Shown: one piece after another, positions 47,452-60,098 of the stretch
How the letters are laid out: each line of letters starts with the position of its first letter
Numbering within the stretch: the first letter of the stretch is position 1
DNA from: Amaurobius ferox
Taxonomy: Eukaryota > Arthropoda > Arachnida > Araneae > Amaurobiidae
NCBI GenBank assembly: GCA_951213105.1
Contig: OX578135.1
Span: 162,471,250 to 162,535,249, forward strand
Reading direction: 5' to 3'
Length of the DNA stretch: 64,000 nucleotides
Program-made: the position numbers and the translations under genes
Notes under the pieces: model-generated
Told to the model about the DNA's origin: nothing
What the model saw: the letters and a program-made list of their open reading frames with translations, nothing else
The model's database searches: none

Positions 47452-47790
47452 TCGCTCTAGAGTAATGGCTCTTGGTTTTATTCTTTTTGTCGTCAAAAAT
47501 TACACATAAAAATTTTCGAATCGTACTAAAATATAATAAGCACCAGGATAACCAATAAGTGTCTTATCTAATACTCAATTTTGTAAAATTTTATCGAACA
47601 GATTTTAAGCTAAAGTGAATACATTCATCATACAAACAGACACGCACACAGAAAGGCAGATGTTTAAAATAGTGTATTTGTGTTCTAGCATGTCCAAAAT
47701 GTGTAGATTCGTTGAACACTCGGATTCCGATTTTCCACTTTATTCAAATGCTTTCTCCTATTTATTACCATATATTGTAAAGAAAGTAAT
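47452..47790 (+). mobile_element. diverged family A fragment
   Basis: Recognisable module (CGAATCGTACTAAAATATAA, AGCACCAGGATAACC), GACACGCACACAG tract, GTGTAGATTCGTTGAACACT block and 3' end ATTGTAAAGAAAGT. Confidence 0.6.
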
Positions 47791-47799
47791 GCTCACTAT

Positions 47800-48900
47800 C
47801 AAGTGAAAAGTTATTTTAACCGGAAATGAATTGACACTTTTGCGTAGACGTCATCACGAGCCGTTTTCTAGATATTAGGGATTTTACTCGATTTTTCAAG
47901 TATACTCACGATTAAAAAGGTATTAAACTGGTATATACCATCGCCGATCAGCCAAATTCGGCTAATTTTTCAGCGTAACAGATCTGTTGCCAACTCGCAA
48001 AAAATATATATATATATGAAATATTTCGAAATAATAACTTGCGTACCAAATGTGATATAAAAAAAGAGATACGTTTTGCAACTGATTATGATGCAAATGG
48101 ACTTTTTCATATATTCATATTTTACCCAAACTCCATAAAAGATAAATGTATGAGAAAGTCGAGTGGAGGCGTTTTAGATATTTTTTACAAACTAACCGAA
48201 GTCTTTAAAAATATCCTAAGATTTCTCCTGGATAAGCAATGTTGATGTTTCAAAGCGTTAATTTTTTTAATCATTTAAAGTAAATCTCCTTTTAATTAAA
48301 GAGCATGATAATATCCGAATTCTCTTTGTAGATGCCGCATGAAATTCAAGTATCCTTTTATCCCCTACTTATGGTAATTGACAGAAAGCTCTCATTACAT
48401 TCAAGAAACAACATCTCCCCCTTCCCTTTTCTCACACGCATCCTTCTATTTTTGCTTTCGGATTTAACTCCATGCTCTAATTACAAATACAAATATTCAG
48501 ATATTGAAATGTGTGTTTGAAACGGAATGAGCGAGGGATAATGCGAGCGCAGCAAGGTAGTGCAGAAGCTCATTATCTGCTGAGTGGAGGAATTGATAGC
48601 TGAAATTTCCTTTTTCGTCTGATTTTACGAATTATTTTCAGTCTTATTATTGGGTGATTATGGCTTCCAGTTGGAGGAATTGTCCGTGAAATTCATATTT
48701 CGTAAGAGGGAAATATGGATTTTTTTTATTACTTTGAGGAAAGAGCAATTTTTTCTAATGAAGTAATTTGATGGGTCAGCGTAGGGCATTAGTATTTTAA
48801 TGTCCGGAGGGTGAGTCCACTCTCGACAATCATGCGTTCATATTTCATATTTTTACATTCATTTGTATCACAATCGATATCAAAATAAAAAGCAAGTATT
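47800..48900. other. intron sequence, nothing recognised
   Basis: AT-rich. Small frames at 48039-48245 and 48332-48520 have no motif or splice support. Confidence 0.35.
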
Positions 48901-48902
48901 TT

Positions 48903-49774
48903 TACTTTCCTTATATACATAGTATAATGTATAAGGAAAGTATTGTGACAGGGTCAAAAATTCGAATTCGAGTTTTCGACGGGAGAGTACGTTTCAAGTT
49001 TCCTTGATCACGAATCGAACATTTTTGAGGTGATGTCTGTGTGTGTGTGTGTCTGTGGAGATGATATCTCACGAACAAATAGAGCGATTCAAATGAAATT
49101 TAGTACAAAAATCACAATCCGTGAATACTGGAAGCCTATTGTTATTAAACACAATCGAATGTTCAGAACCCCCCCCCCCCCCCACACACACACACACACA
49201 ATTTCTTGAGTGAAATTTTGAAAAAATCATCAAAAAATCAAAACCTTTAATGAAATTACGCAAATAGACATTTCTTGTGTCATTTTTCCTTTGAAAACTA
49301 TTGACATAAACTTTAGAACGCTAGCATAAACGGTTCTCTAGATATTGCACATTTTTCAAATAAATTTATCAAAAAATTCCATAAATTAAAAAAAAAAATA
49401 TTAACTGTTGAGAAACCTGTTCTTTTTCATATGTAATATCGTGCGATAAATTTGGTAAAATCATTATCGTGGATCTAGCTCGTTCCATTCATGAGAAAAG
49501 ATACTTTGAGTAATACTTTTGTATTTGAATGCCAATAGTCATTTATCTGTTATAAGAATAACTTATTTCTCCGTCCATAACGCTTGGCGAGATATTGGCG
49601 ACAAATTTGGCGGAATATCGCCAACTTGGCGATTTTTTTTTTAATGTTGCCAAATTAGCGAAAATCTCGCCAAATGGATAAAAATGACGCTAAATCAATG
49701 AACATGAAGTTTAATTGACGAAAATTCAATATCTTGGAAAGAATATAAGTATCTACTATAAGAATAACCTATTT
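48903..49774 (-). mobile_element. family B element, 5' end replaced by family A
   Basis: 3' hairpin at the left, (GT)n, a C run then (CA)n at 49170-49200, TTGGCGA array. It ends at AACCTATTTT, where a family A 3' end begins directly. The last 70 or so bp of the B 5' end are not found beyond the A array. Confidence 0.82.
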
Positions 49775-50335
49775 TACTTTCCCTGCAATACATATAGTAA
49801 TGTATAGGGAAAGTATTGGAATCATACAAAAAATCACAACTCGAGTTTTCTACGGATTCTACGGATCTACACGTATCGAGACCTCTAGAATACAAAAAAA
49901 CTATTTTTGGCGTGACGTCTGTGTGTGTGTATGCCTGTGTATATATTTGTGTGTGTGTCTGTCTGTGTAATGTATGTATCCACTCTAACTAAAAAACTAC
50001 TGGACCGAATTTCGTAAAATTTGGTAGGTAAGTCACTTGGATTAGACCCTGGTGTTGATTAGTTTTTTGGTAGGATTCATAAAAACAGAACCCGCTTTTT
50101 TTGCGAAATGGCCCGTAAAAATTTCATGTATCCACTCTAGCTAAAGTATTAGCTTATCTACCAAATTTCACAAAATTTGGTAGATAAGTTACTTGTAGGA
50201 TACTCTGGTGCTCATTCGATTTTGGTACGATTCGGAAAAGAACAAATTGCCTTTTTTTTACGAAATGGCCCGCAAAAATCGGATCCACACGTTTCAAGAC
50301 CTCTAGAATACGAAAAAACCATTTTTACCGTGATG

Positions 50336-50399
<64 letters not shown>

Positions 50400-50854
50400 T
50401 GTCTGTTTGTGCAAATTTTGTATCCACTCTAGCTGAAAAAGTAATGGACCGAATTTCACAAAATTCGATACATAAGTCGCTTGTGGGTTACTCTGGTGCT
50501 GATTAGATTTTGGTACGCTTCGGAAAAAAATAACCTGCCCTTTTTTGCGAAATGCCCGCAAAAATCGTCATAATCTAAAGTAAAAATTATGTATGCTTAA
50601 ATATATCCATTAAATGCTAATTTTATACGTATTTTTTAATGATGTAAAGAATAAGACCAACCCCATTACGCTAGGACTAGCCTTTCTCGAGATATTTTAG
50701 TTTTTTCGTATTTTCTCTACGCCACCTTTAAAAATAAGTCCAGTTACCAAACGAGAACGAAAATTGAGTTAAAACTGAATTAAATTTAATTAAAATAAAG
50801 AAAACGCAGATATAAGTCTGCAGGGAAAGTCATGTGCTGCCCACATCAGATTTT
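49775..50854 (-). mobile_element. family A element, chimeric long form
   Basis: A normal 3' end and two modules run to 50279. The 3' block then restarts at GGATCCACACGTTTCAAGAC and a second (CT)n(GT)n slot, more modules and the 5' end follow. It looks like two copies joined inside the element. Confidence 0.75.
50331..50405 (+). repeat. (CT)n(GT)n microsatellite
   Basis: A CT run, a long GT run and a terminal GTCT, in the microsatellite slot of a family A copy. Confidence 0.92.
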
Positions 50855-50855
50855 A

Positions 50856-51653
50856 ACTTTCCCTGCAATGCATGGTAATGTATAGGGAAAGTATTGGAAT
50901 CATGTCGAAAATCGCAACTCAAGTTTTCGACGGATCTAAACTTTTCGAGACCTCTAGAATACGAAAAAACCATTTTTAGCGTGACGTCTGTGTGTGTGTC
51001 TGTCTGTCTGTCTGTGCAATGTATGTATCCACTCTAGCTCAAAAACTAATGGACCGGATTTCATAAAATTTGGTATGTAAGTCACTTGGGTGAGACCCTG
51101 GTGCTGATTAGTTTTTGGTAGGATTCGTAAAAACAGAACCCGCCTTTTTTTGGGAAATGGCCCGTCAAAATTCATGTATCCACTCTAGCTAAAATACTAT
51201 TTGACCAAATTTCACAAAATTTGGTAGATAAGTGACTTGTAGGATGCTCTGGTGCTGATTAGAATTTGGTTCGATTCGAAAAAAACAACCTGCCTTTTTT
51301 TACGAAATGCCCCGCAAAAATCTTAAAAAAAAAAAAAACCGACTACGTACGCTGAAATCTATCAATTAAATTCTTGCTTTATACGCAATTTTTGACGAGG
51401 AATAGGATGTAACTCACTCCATTATACTTTAGGACTAACCGTCTCAAGATATTTGAGATTTCTTGCATTTTTGTTACGCCGCTATCGGAAAAATGTCCAA
51501 ATACCAAATAAAAATAAAAATAAAAATTGAATTATAAATGCAAATTTAGTGTTATTTGGTGCAATTAAACTCAATCTAATGAGTTATTAAAGAAATAAAG
51601 AAAATATGAATTTGAGTCTGCAGGGAAAGTCATGTGCTGCTCACATCAGATTT
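50856..51653 (-). mobile_element. family A element (array unit)
   Basis: 3' hairpin ACTTTCCCTGCAATGCATGG starts one to two bases after the previous unit's 5' end (CCCACATCAGATTTTA). Ends GTGCTGCTCACATCAGA. Confidence 0.87.
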
Positions 51654-51655
51654 TT

Positions 51656-51808
51656 ACTTTCCCTGCAATACATGGTAATGTATAGGGAAAGTATTGGAAT
51701 CATGCCAAAAATCGCAACTCGAGTTTTCGGCAGATTTACACGTTTCGAGAACTCTCGAATGCGAAAAAACTATTTTTAACGTGACGTCTGTGCGTGCGTG
51801 CGTGTGTG

Positions 51809-51843
<35 letters not shown>

Positions 51844-52445
51844 GCAATGTATGTATCCACTTTAACTCAAAAACTAATGGACTAAATTTCATAATATTTG
51901 GTAGGTGAGGCACTTGGGTGTGATCCCGGCGCTGATTAATTTTTAGTACAATTCGGGATAAAAGAACCCGCCTTTTTTTACGAAATAGCCCTCAAAAATT
52001 GCCCGTATCCACTCTAGCTGAAAAACTATGGCACCGAATTTCACAAAATTCGGTAGATAAGTCGCTTGTGGATTACTCTAGTGCCGATTAGATTTTAATA
52101 CGATTCAGAAAAAAATAACTCGCCTTTTTTTTTGCAAAATGGCCCGCAAAAATCGTCAAAATCTAAAATAAAAAACTACGTATCCTCAAATATATCCATT
52201 AAATGCTTGTTTGATACGTAATTTTTAACGAAGGAAAGAATAAGACCAACTCCATCACACTAGGACTGATCGTTCTCGAGATATTTTAGTTTTTTCGTTT
52301 TTTCTTTACGCCACCTTTGGAAATAAGTCCAGTTACCAAATAAGAACGAAAATTGAATTAAAAGTGAATTAAATTTAATTATAATAAAGATAACGTGAAT
52401 ATAAGTCTGCAGCGAAAGTCATGTGCTGCCCACATCAGATTTTTT
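51656..52445 (-). mobile_element. family A element (array unit)
   Basis: The third unit of the minus-strand array. 3' hairpin, (GTCT)n at 51811-51843, two modules, 5' end GTGCTGCCCACATCAGA then a T run. Confidence 0.87.
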
Positions 52446-53640
52446 TTTATGAGTTTTCGTTTGCAAATTCTTCATTAAATATAATTCTCTAAAAAATTAT
52501 AAATTGTAAACAGGTCAATCAAGTTGATAATTTTAATAGCATTTTAATAGTCTATATTCATACAACTACGTATTTTAATACCATTTCCAAGAATATCGAA
52601 TTTCAAATACTAAGTTTCCTGCTTTGACTATTCTGCTGTCATTCTTTCGGGAACATTGTTCTCCATGGGAAATAATGTTATGATTATCTTAAATTTTGAA
52701 AATAATTCCTGTACAAATCAGGTGAATTACAAATATTATACCTGATATAAGTAGGCTTCTAGTCTTCATAGAACATTAGGCTGGAAATTTTCCAAAACAG
52801 CAAAGAACTCAACCTTCTAGGAGTAAACCTATGGTGAAAAACGATCCATGCACAACTCTCGCTGGCTCGATTCTTTTATTCGATGATTCTACCTCTTTTC
52901 AGCCATTTAAAGGAATGTCGTTTAGTGTTTATCCGTAATCCACGAGGAACACCTCTGTAAAAATCTAACTGAAGAAAGAAGTTTCTAACTGAAGAAATTG
53001 GACCAATACGGTTGTTATGCTGTAAAAGGAAGTACTTCTTCGAGCGATTTTTTTTTTTTTACTCGAAATATTTTCGAAACTATAAAAGATAGGTATAAAT
53101 AATAAGCGGCAAAAATATGTACTGGAAATTTAGTATCTAAATTTATATTTATATATATATATAAAAGTCTGTTATAGTTTTCTAGTAATCGTCTTGTCAA
53201 TTTGAAAAAGATTGAAAATTTTCCGTTTTTAAAGTTTATAATGCTTAAATCTCAAGCTGAAGAACAATAAACAAGAATTTGTAGCTCTTTGAAAGCCCTA
53301 TGAATGTATATAATTGGATTTTGAATCGAGCTCTTTTTTTTCCACTTTTTTATGTGAAATATTCGACTTATCAAGATATCAATATACCATTTAAAATCCC
53401 CAATATTTTATTATTCATGAAATGAATATAGAAGTAAAACTGAATTAAAATGTTGGTAAATTTTGCATCAATCGATTGAACACCGTTTCAATATACGTGT
53501 GCAACATTGGAGCTCCTTTCTAATGGTCCAGTTGCGAAAAATTTGAAATTGCATCATTAATATGCTTATTGAAGGCATTATTCGAGTTTCACATTCCTTT
53601 CTAATGTTGGATTTCTAATTTTAAAGGAAAGTGTAGTGAT
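52446..53640. other. intron sequence, nothing recognised
   Basis: AT-rich, no gene or assigned repeat. Confidence 0.4.
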
Positions 53641-53644
53641 TTCA

Positions 53645-53890
53645 CTGTAAAATTCTTTTACAATGCATAAAGTTTCTCTGGAGAAAATATACTGCATTTA
53701 CCCTGTAAAAGTGCATCAAGCTTGTCGGTGGTAAAAGTAACTCACGATGTCAATTTGTCTGCAAAATAAATTTTGCAGTGCGATCGAGTTTCTCCCCGGA
53801 AAAAGAGCACGCTTGCCAGTTTGCCTGTAAAGGTACTTTTACAGTGCATGAAGTTTCTCGGTAGAAAAAATAACATTGCTTATGCTGTAA
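53645..53890. repeat. degenerate tandem of CTGTAAA hairpin units
   Basis: Units start at about 53645, 53703, 53759, 53825 and 53885 with CTGTAAA or CTGCAAA. Most carry GTGCATNAAGTTTCTC further on. Several fold locally (CTGTAAAGGTACTTTTACAG). Confidence 0.65.
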
Positions 53891-54508
53891 GATGTTTTTT
53901 ACTCGTGTTTAATTTTAATATTCCGAATTCGTTTATAATTTTACAGAGAAATTGTTTTAATTTTTACTTTCTCACACTATAAAACAATAACTAGATAGAA
54001 TTTATTTTGTGATTGTCATAAATTAGAATAAAAACTATGTAGCGTTTAATATTTTGATGACATTGTCCTTTATGCTATGAGGGAAATGGTGATGGTTCTT
54101 GTGGAAAGATAGGTAGTCTAAATAAAATTAAATACCCAGAAAAATCAATCATGCGTAAGCATTGATTATGAAACACTTTCCAACTCAAATGCAATTTTAT
54201 TTAAACATCTCTAAAATATTATACATTCAACATTGATATTTTTTAGATTATCACAGTACTACAGTAATTTATTATACACTGGCTTCCGAAAGTTAAGCAT
54301 GGCCGGTAAAATCAACAAAAATAGAAAAGTAAAACTTTGATTAACTCAAAATTGTACATGAAGGTAGCAAATGTGTTTATGCATTAAAATAAGAATTATG
54401 TACAAAGATGAAAAAAAAAATTCACTTTTCTTAAGTTATATGATGACGTCACATTTGGATCATTAACAAAATGATGTTTAAAAGCAAACAAACCAAACAA
54501 AACCTACA

Positions 54509-55617
54509 TTAATATGGTATGTGACCATCCCGAACCTTCACACAAACTTTACAACGATTTTCCGTGCTTACAATGAGGTGATCAACCATCGCAGATGCGA
54601 GCAATGACCATTCCTCCAATAGGACAATTTCCAACTCTCTGAGACTGGCTGGAGGAGGTAAACGTGCAGAGACAGCACGCTCGAAGGCATCCCAAAGGTT
54701 TTCAATGAGATTAAAGTCGGGGGAATACGCCGGCCACTCCAGGTATTCGTCAATGATATTAGCTCGATGGGGGAAGGGCATTATGGTCCATAAGGAGGAA
54801 ATCAGGACCAACTGCTGCAGCGTAGAGTCTCGCAATGAGGTCTAGGACTTCATCCCGATACCACGCAACCGTCACAGAACCGCCTTTAAAGATGTGCAAC
54901 TTTGTGCGATATCCTATTGAAATTCCAGCCCACACCATGACGCTGCCACCTCTGAATATGTGATGTTCGATGATGTTCTTGGCCTGGTTGCGTGTGCCTC
55001 GTTCTCTCCAGACCCTCACCAACACCCTCTATATTCTGAATATAGAGGGTGTTGTCCTTACACGCTTATCATCTAATTCCAGGGCAGATCCGGACTCGTG
55101 CGAACAGAACGTTGCACCAATATGAGACAGTTCAATTGACATGTTGACGACACCACTTTAATCTTGCCCCTCTGGATTGGACGGTTAGTGGAACTCAAAA
55201 ACGTGGTACTCGGGCGTGCAGTCCCTTCACGTGGAGCCTTCAGCGCACAGTAGTGGCAGATATTGTCTTACCAAGTGCCGCTGCAACCATGGATGTAACA
55301 ATTGTGGATGTCACTCGTCGATTCCGCTTGGCTACTATAGCAATATACCGATCATCAGAGGGGGTGGTAACACTTGGACGACCGGGTACAGGTCTCCGGA
55401 CAACTGTTTGTCTTATTTGGAATTGTTTCCATAATCGAGAAATTACCGAATGATCAACGCCAAAGAAAATAGCAACATCTTTGACTGACTGTCCTGCTTC
55501 AATGCGTCTGACAGCATGCCAGTCCTCACTATCTGTCATTCTTCTTCTTTCAGCCATAGAAACACGAATATCATCAAAAATAATCCTACAAAATGTATAA
55601 ACACTTCGTATCAGCAT
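54509..55617 (-). pseudogene. Tc1-like transposase
   Basis: N-terminal helix-turn-helix: RRIEAGQSVKDVAIFFGVDH, then SVISRLWKQF, and a PGRPSVTT hook. After stops comes VRVWRERGTRNQAKNIIEHH, then GGSVMVWAGIS. A frameshift precedes the last block, LEWPAYSPDFNLIENLWDAF, with the catalytic glutamate, ending VRDGHIPY. The residue expected as the second aspartate (DDN/DNA) appears as DHNA (LLMDHNALP). Several frame breaks make it inactive. Confidence 0.88.
55019..55057. repeat. perfect palindromic insertion inside Tc1
   Basis: CAACACCCTCTATATTC at about 55020-55036, one T, then GAATATAGAGGGTGTTG at 55038-55054. The sister Tc1 fragment at 35181-35567 lacks it (ACCCTTACACGC instead). Confidence 0.9.
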
Positions 55618-56649
55618 TTAAAAGCATCTCCTCAAACCCTTCAGAATGCTGGCGTCTTCAACGACTGCCTAATTAATATATATCCGGACAGTCAATCGTG
55701 ATTGGATATAACATACGATATTTGCATACTGCCATCTACATCCGCAGCGATTTTCAGGCAGTCACATTCAAATACGCTTTCGAAAAATGAAAATTTGCAT
55801 TGTGTGCTTAACTTTTGGAAGTGAGTGTACTTGAAAACTTTATCGAAATATAAATCGTCTGCTTCTCTATGTAAAATCAATGAATATTTCATTCATATTA
55901 GTTATTTTCCAGACTTCAGAGCTAAATAATTTTGCTTGAAAAAAATTCAGCAAATTTTATATAACTCACCTTACAATCGCTTGATTTGTTTACATTCTGC
56001 ATAAGTTAAAATTAGGCTTCGTTTTAAAAATAATCAAAGTTTAGTGATCATTTAAAATGAAAGCTATTGTAATTGATTAAGCACGGAATTCAAGTACACA
56101 GATACTACGCAAAAATAAAGCAGTTTTATGACGGATGCAACCATCTACATGGATGCAACACTAAACATAAATTTAAAAGATTTTTAAATATCACGATCTT
56201 GCGAAAAAAAAATGGATGCCATATTTTATTTTGCAATGAGTCACTTGATCTTTTCGTATATTATGGGTGTAATTATTATTTTAATTTATATTTTAAAACT
56301 ACCTAACATATTTTGCTGAAATTCTTTTCTCCACATTTTATGTGATAATTTAAATATTTCTTAAAGTTTTCGAAGCAATTTGTGAATTTTAACGTCGCTT
56401 AAAAAGTGTAAAAAATTATGTCCTATAGGGTTCAATGTATTTCATTGTTTCAGCCTGGGTTAAATCCGAAACTAATTGGGTGATATTATTCATTTTTATT
56501 CCCATATATCCGACAAACCGTCTCAACAACATACTGAAATTTCATTTTGATAAAGTCATTCTTACGGCATTTATCATGCGAACGGACAGATGGACAGACA
56601 AAATGATTAAAGTTATAAACACTTTTCAACTATGTAATGAAAGTGTTAA

Positions 56650-57122
56650 GAAATGTTAGTCTAAATAACAAAAATATTAATTTGATCTTTGTTATACATT
56701 TAAATACTATTGAAATAGTAAAATAATATTTGTTTTCTCTAATTATTTTAAATGCATAATTCATCGGTTTGACAGGCCCAGTGCAAACTTTGAAAAATAC
56801 ATTTTTAAATTAATCAACTTTTTAAATGAATTATGTACGAGCGAGATTTGCAAATATGCTATTAGCTCCACTTTGATACTGATCATTTTTTGTACAATTA
56901 GCGCTGCAATTTTTTCTGTAAAAACGGTTGACATTTTATCATTTAAAAAAATAAATAAATAAAAATATATCCCTATAAGTGACAAAACGTCATTACAGCA
57001 AATTTACGTGAATCTTTTATGTTCAATCTATTTTGTATGATTTCAATTGAACCCACTGTAAGTGGACCTGAGCAATAATGAATATAAATTTTTGAGCAAG
57101 TCAAAGGCCTTTACTCTGGATA
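56650..57122. other. intron sequence, nothing recognised
   Basis: AT-rich, no gene or assigned repeat. Confidence 0.4.
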
Positions 57123-57535
57123 TTACTTTCCCTGCAATACATGGTAATGTATGGGAAAAGTATTGGAATCATACCGAAAATCGTAACTCAAGTTTTCGAC
57201 GTATCTACACGTTTTGAGACCTACCTCTAGAACATAAAATAACTATTTTTAGCGTGACGTCTGTCTGTGCAATGTATGTATCCACTTTAACTGAAAAACT
57301 AATTGACCAAATCTCATAAAATTTGGTTGGTAAGTCGATGACCCTGGTGCTGATTAAATTTTGGTACAATTCGAGATCGAAGAACCCGCCTTTTTTTGCG
57401 AAATGGACTACAAACATCGTAAGTATTCTCCCTAGCTAAAATACTAATTTACGAAATTTCACAAAATTTGGTAGATGAGTCACTTGTAAGTTACCCTGGT
57501 GCTGATTAGATTTTGGCACGAATCGGGAAAACCTA

Positions 57536-57582
<47 letters not shown>

Positions 57583-57964
57583 ATAAGGAGTCGCAAAAAT
57601 CATTAAAATCTAAAATAAAAGACTATGTATGTTCAAATGTTTAAATGCTTGTTTTATACGTAATGTTTGACGATAAAAACAATAAGACTAATCCCATTAC
57701 TGTAACATTAGCTGTTCTCGAGATATTTAACTTTTCGCATTTTTGCTACTCCGTATTTGAATCTACGTGCAGTTACCATATAAAAACGAAAATTGAATTA
57801 AACGTGCAAATTCAGTGTAATTTCAAATAAGTATGTATGTTTTTTTTTTGTTTTGTTTTCGTTTTTTTTTTTGTGTGTGTGCGTGTGTGTGTGTGCGCGC
57901 TATAAAACTCAATTCAATGAATTATTAAAGAGATAAAGAGAAAATAAATTTAAATCTGATTTTT
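57123..57964 (-). mobile_element. family A element with poly(T) expansion
   Basis: 3' hairpin at the left. A T run of 42 (57539-57580) replaces the usual short T run of a module, and a T/GT-rich tract lies at 57841-57897. The 5' end is reduced to ATCTGATTTTTTT. Confidence 0.78.
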
Positions 57965-58427
57965 TTAAAATGATTTTAAATAACGCAGAGATTTTTACAT
58001 GATGAAATCATAATGCTTTTGGGATATGGTTACTTGGATATCATTAATTTCAAATGCTCAAAATTGTTTATATTTTAACAAAATAATTCGTTTTATTTCC
58101 ACTTTAATTCTTATGTGCATGAAATTTCCTTTCTGGTGGGAGGGGGTGCTGAATAAGCAGGTCTGCCTTCTCCCCTTAATAAACATAGATCCATGTAAAA
58201 ACAAGAAATTTATGAAGGTGCCTTCATATATGATAGCAAGTAGTGTGTACACTTCACTTTCGATAGGACTATCATGACTTTTTATATTCTTTTGCACACT
58301 TATTTCGTGTACTCATGCGAATTTTCGGGAAAACCGGAAGTGACATCTCTAGAACAGGAAGCCCTCCCAAATTTGATGCGGAATCCATATCAATTGTAAT
58401 CTAAGCTTTTTCTGCGATAGTTGATAA
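57965..58427. other. intron sequence, degenerate repeat K
   Basis: AAGTGACATCTC...AAATTTGATGCGGAATCC near 58338-58390 resembles 61663-61745 and 61915-61945 on the other side of the family A array. No gene. Confidence 0.45.
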
Positions 58428-59140
58428 AAATCTGATCTGGACAGCACATGACTTTCTCTGCAGACTTATATCCACGTTCTCTTTATTTTAATTAAATTTA
58501 ATTAACTTTTAATTCAATTTTCGTTCTCATTTGGTAACTGGTGGCTTAGAGTAAATACGAAAAAACTAAAATATCTCGAGAACGGCTAGTCTTAGTGTAA
58601 TGGGGTTGGTGTTATTCTTTTCTTCGTTAAAAATTACGTATAAAACAATCATTTAATGGATATATTTGAGTATACGTAGTTTTTTATTTCAGATTTTGGC
58701 GATTTTTGCGGGCCATTTTGCAAAAAAATTCAGGTTATTCTTTTCCGAATCGTACCAAAATCTAATCAGCACCAGGGTAACCTACAAGCGACTTATCTAC
58801 CGAATTTTGTGAAATTCGGTCCATTAGTTTTTTAGCTACAGTGGATACAGGCAATTTTTGCGGGCCATTTATCCCGAATCGTATTAAAATAATCAGCACC
58901 AGGGACACACCCAAGTGACTTACCTACCAAATTTTATGAAATTCAGTCATTAAGTTTTTGAGTTAGAGTGGATACAGACATTGCACAGACAGACAGACAC
59001 ATACACAGACGTCACGCTAAAAATGTTTTTTTCGAGTTCTAGAGGTCTCGAAACATGTAGATCCGTGGAAAACTCGAGTTGCGACTTTCGGTATGATTCC
59101 AATACTTTCCCTGTACATTACCATGTATTGTAGGGAAAAT
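58428..59140 (+). mobile_element. family A element (array unit 1)
   Basis: 5' TCTGATCTGGACAGCACATG; modules; (GACA)n; 3' hairpin CTTTCCCTGTACATTACCAT...TAGGGAAAAT. Confidence 0.85.
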
Positions 59141-59144
59141 AAAA

Positions 59145-60094
59145 ACCTGAAGTGGGCAGCACATGGCTTTCCCTGCAGACTCAAATTCATGTTTTCTTTA
59201 TTTCTTTAACAATCCGTTAGATTGAGTTTAATTGCACCAAATAACACTAAATTTGCATTTTTAATTCAATTTTTGTTTTTATTTGGTAATTGGACATTTT
59301 TCCGAAATTGGCGTAACAAAAATGCAAGAAATCTCAAATATCTTGAGAACTGTTAATCCTAAAGCATAATGGAGTGTGTTACATTCTTTTCCTCATCAAA
59401 AATTGCGCATAAAACAATAATTTAATTGATACATTTCAGCATACGTAGTTTTTTTTTTTTTTTTTTTTTTTTTAGATTTTTGCGGGCCATTTCGTAAAAA
59501 AAGGCAGGTTGTTCTTTTCCGAATTATACCAAAATCTAATCAGCACCAGAGTATCCCACAAGTAACTTATCTACCTAATTTTGTGAAATTTGGTCAATTA
59601 GTATTTTAGTTAGGGTGGATACATCAAATTTCTGCTGGCCATTTCGTACAAAAAGCAGGTTGTTCTTTTCCGAATCATAATAAAATCTAATCAGTACCAG
59701 AGTATCCTACAAGTAACTTATCTACCAAATTTTGTGAAATTTGGTCACTTAGTATTTTAGCTAGAGTGGATACATGAAATTTTTACGGGCCATTCCGCAA
59801 AAAAAAAAAAAAAAGGCGGGTTCTGTTTTTACGAATCCTACCAAAAACTAATCAGCACGAGGGTCTCACCCAAGTGACTTACCTACCAAATTTTATGAAA
59901 TTCGGTCCAGTAATTTTTTAGTTAGAGTGGATACATACATTGCACAGACAGACACACCCGCAGAAGTCACTCTAAATTACTTTTTTCGTATTCTAGAGGT
60001 CTCGAAACGCGTAGATCCGTCGAAAACTCGAGTTGCGATTTTCGGCATGATTCCAATACTTACCTTATACATTATCATGTATTGCAGGGAAAGT
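59145..60094 (+). mobile_element. family A element (array unit 2), three-module form
   Basis: 5' CCTGAAGTGGGCAGCACATG a few bases after unit 1. Three modules, including a T run of 25 at 59449-59473; 3' end ATTGCAGGGAAAGT. Confidence 0.85.
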
Positions 60095-60098
60095 AAAA

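Larger units (their letters stand above)
54277..55827 (-). mobile_element. full-length Tc1-like transposon, inactive
   Basis: Ends CACTGGCTTCCGAAAGTTAA at the left and TTAACTTTTGGAAGTGAGTG at the right, inverted copies, with TA on each side. The minus strand encodes a Tc1 transposase in broken frames. Size 1551 bp, usual for Tc1 elements. It is nested in family C. Confidence 0.92.
54142..56649 (+). mobile_element. family C element interrupted by Tc1
   Basis: 5' hairpin AATCAATCATGC gtaa GCATTGATT then GAAACACTTTCCAACT. It is interrupted at a TA (54275-54276) and resumes at 55828 with TACTTGAAAACTT. The 3' end is a CTTTTCAACTATGTAATGAA hairpin ending AAGTGTTAAG. Without the insert it is about 955 bp. 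Confidence 0.85.
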
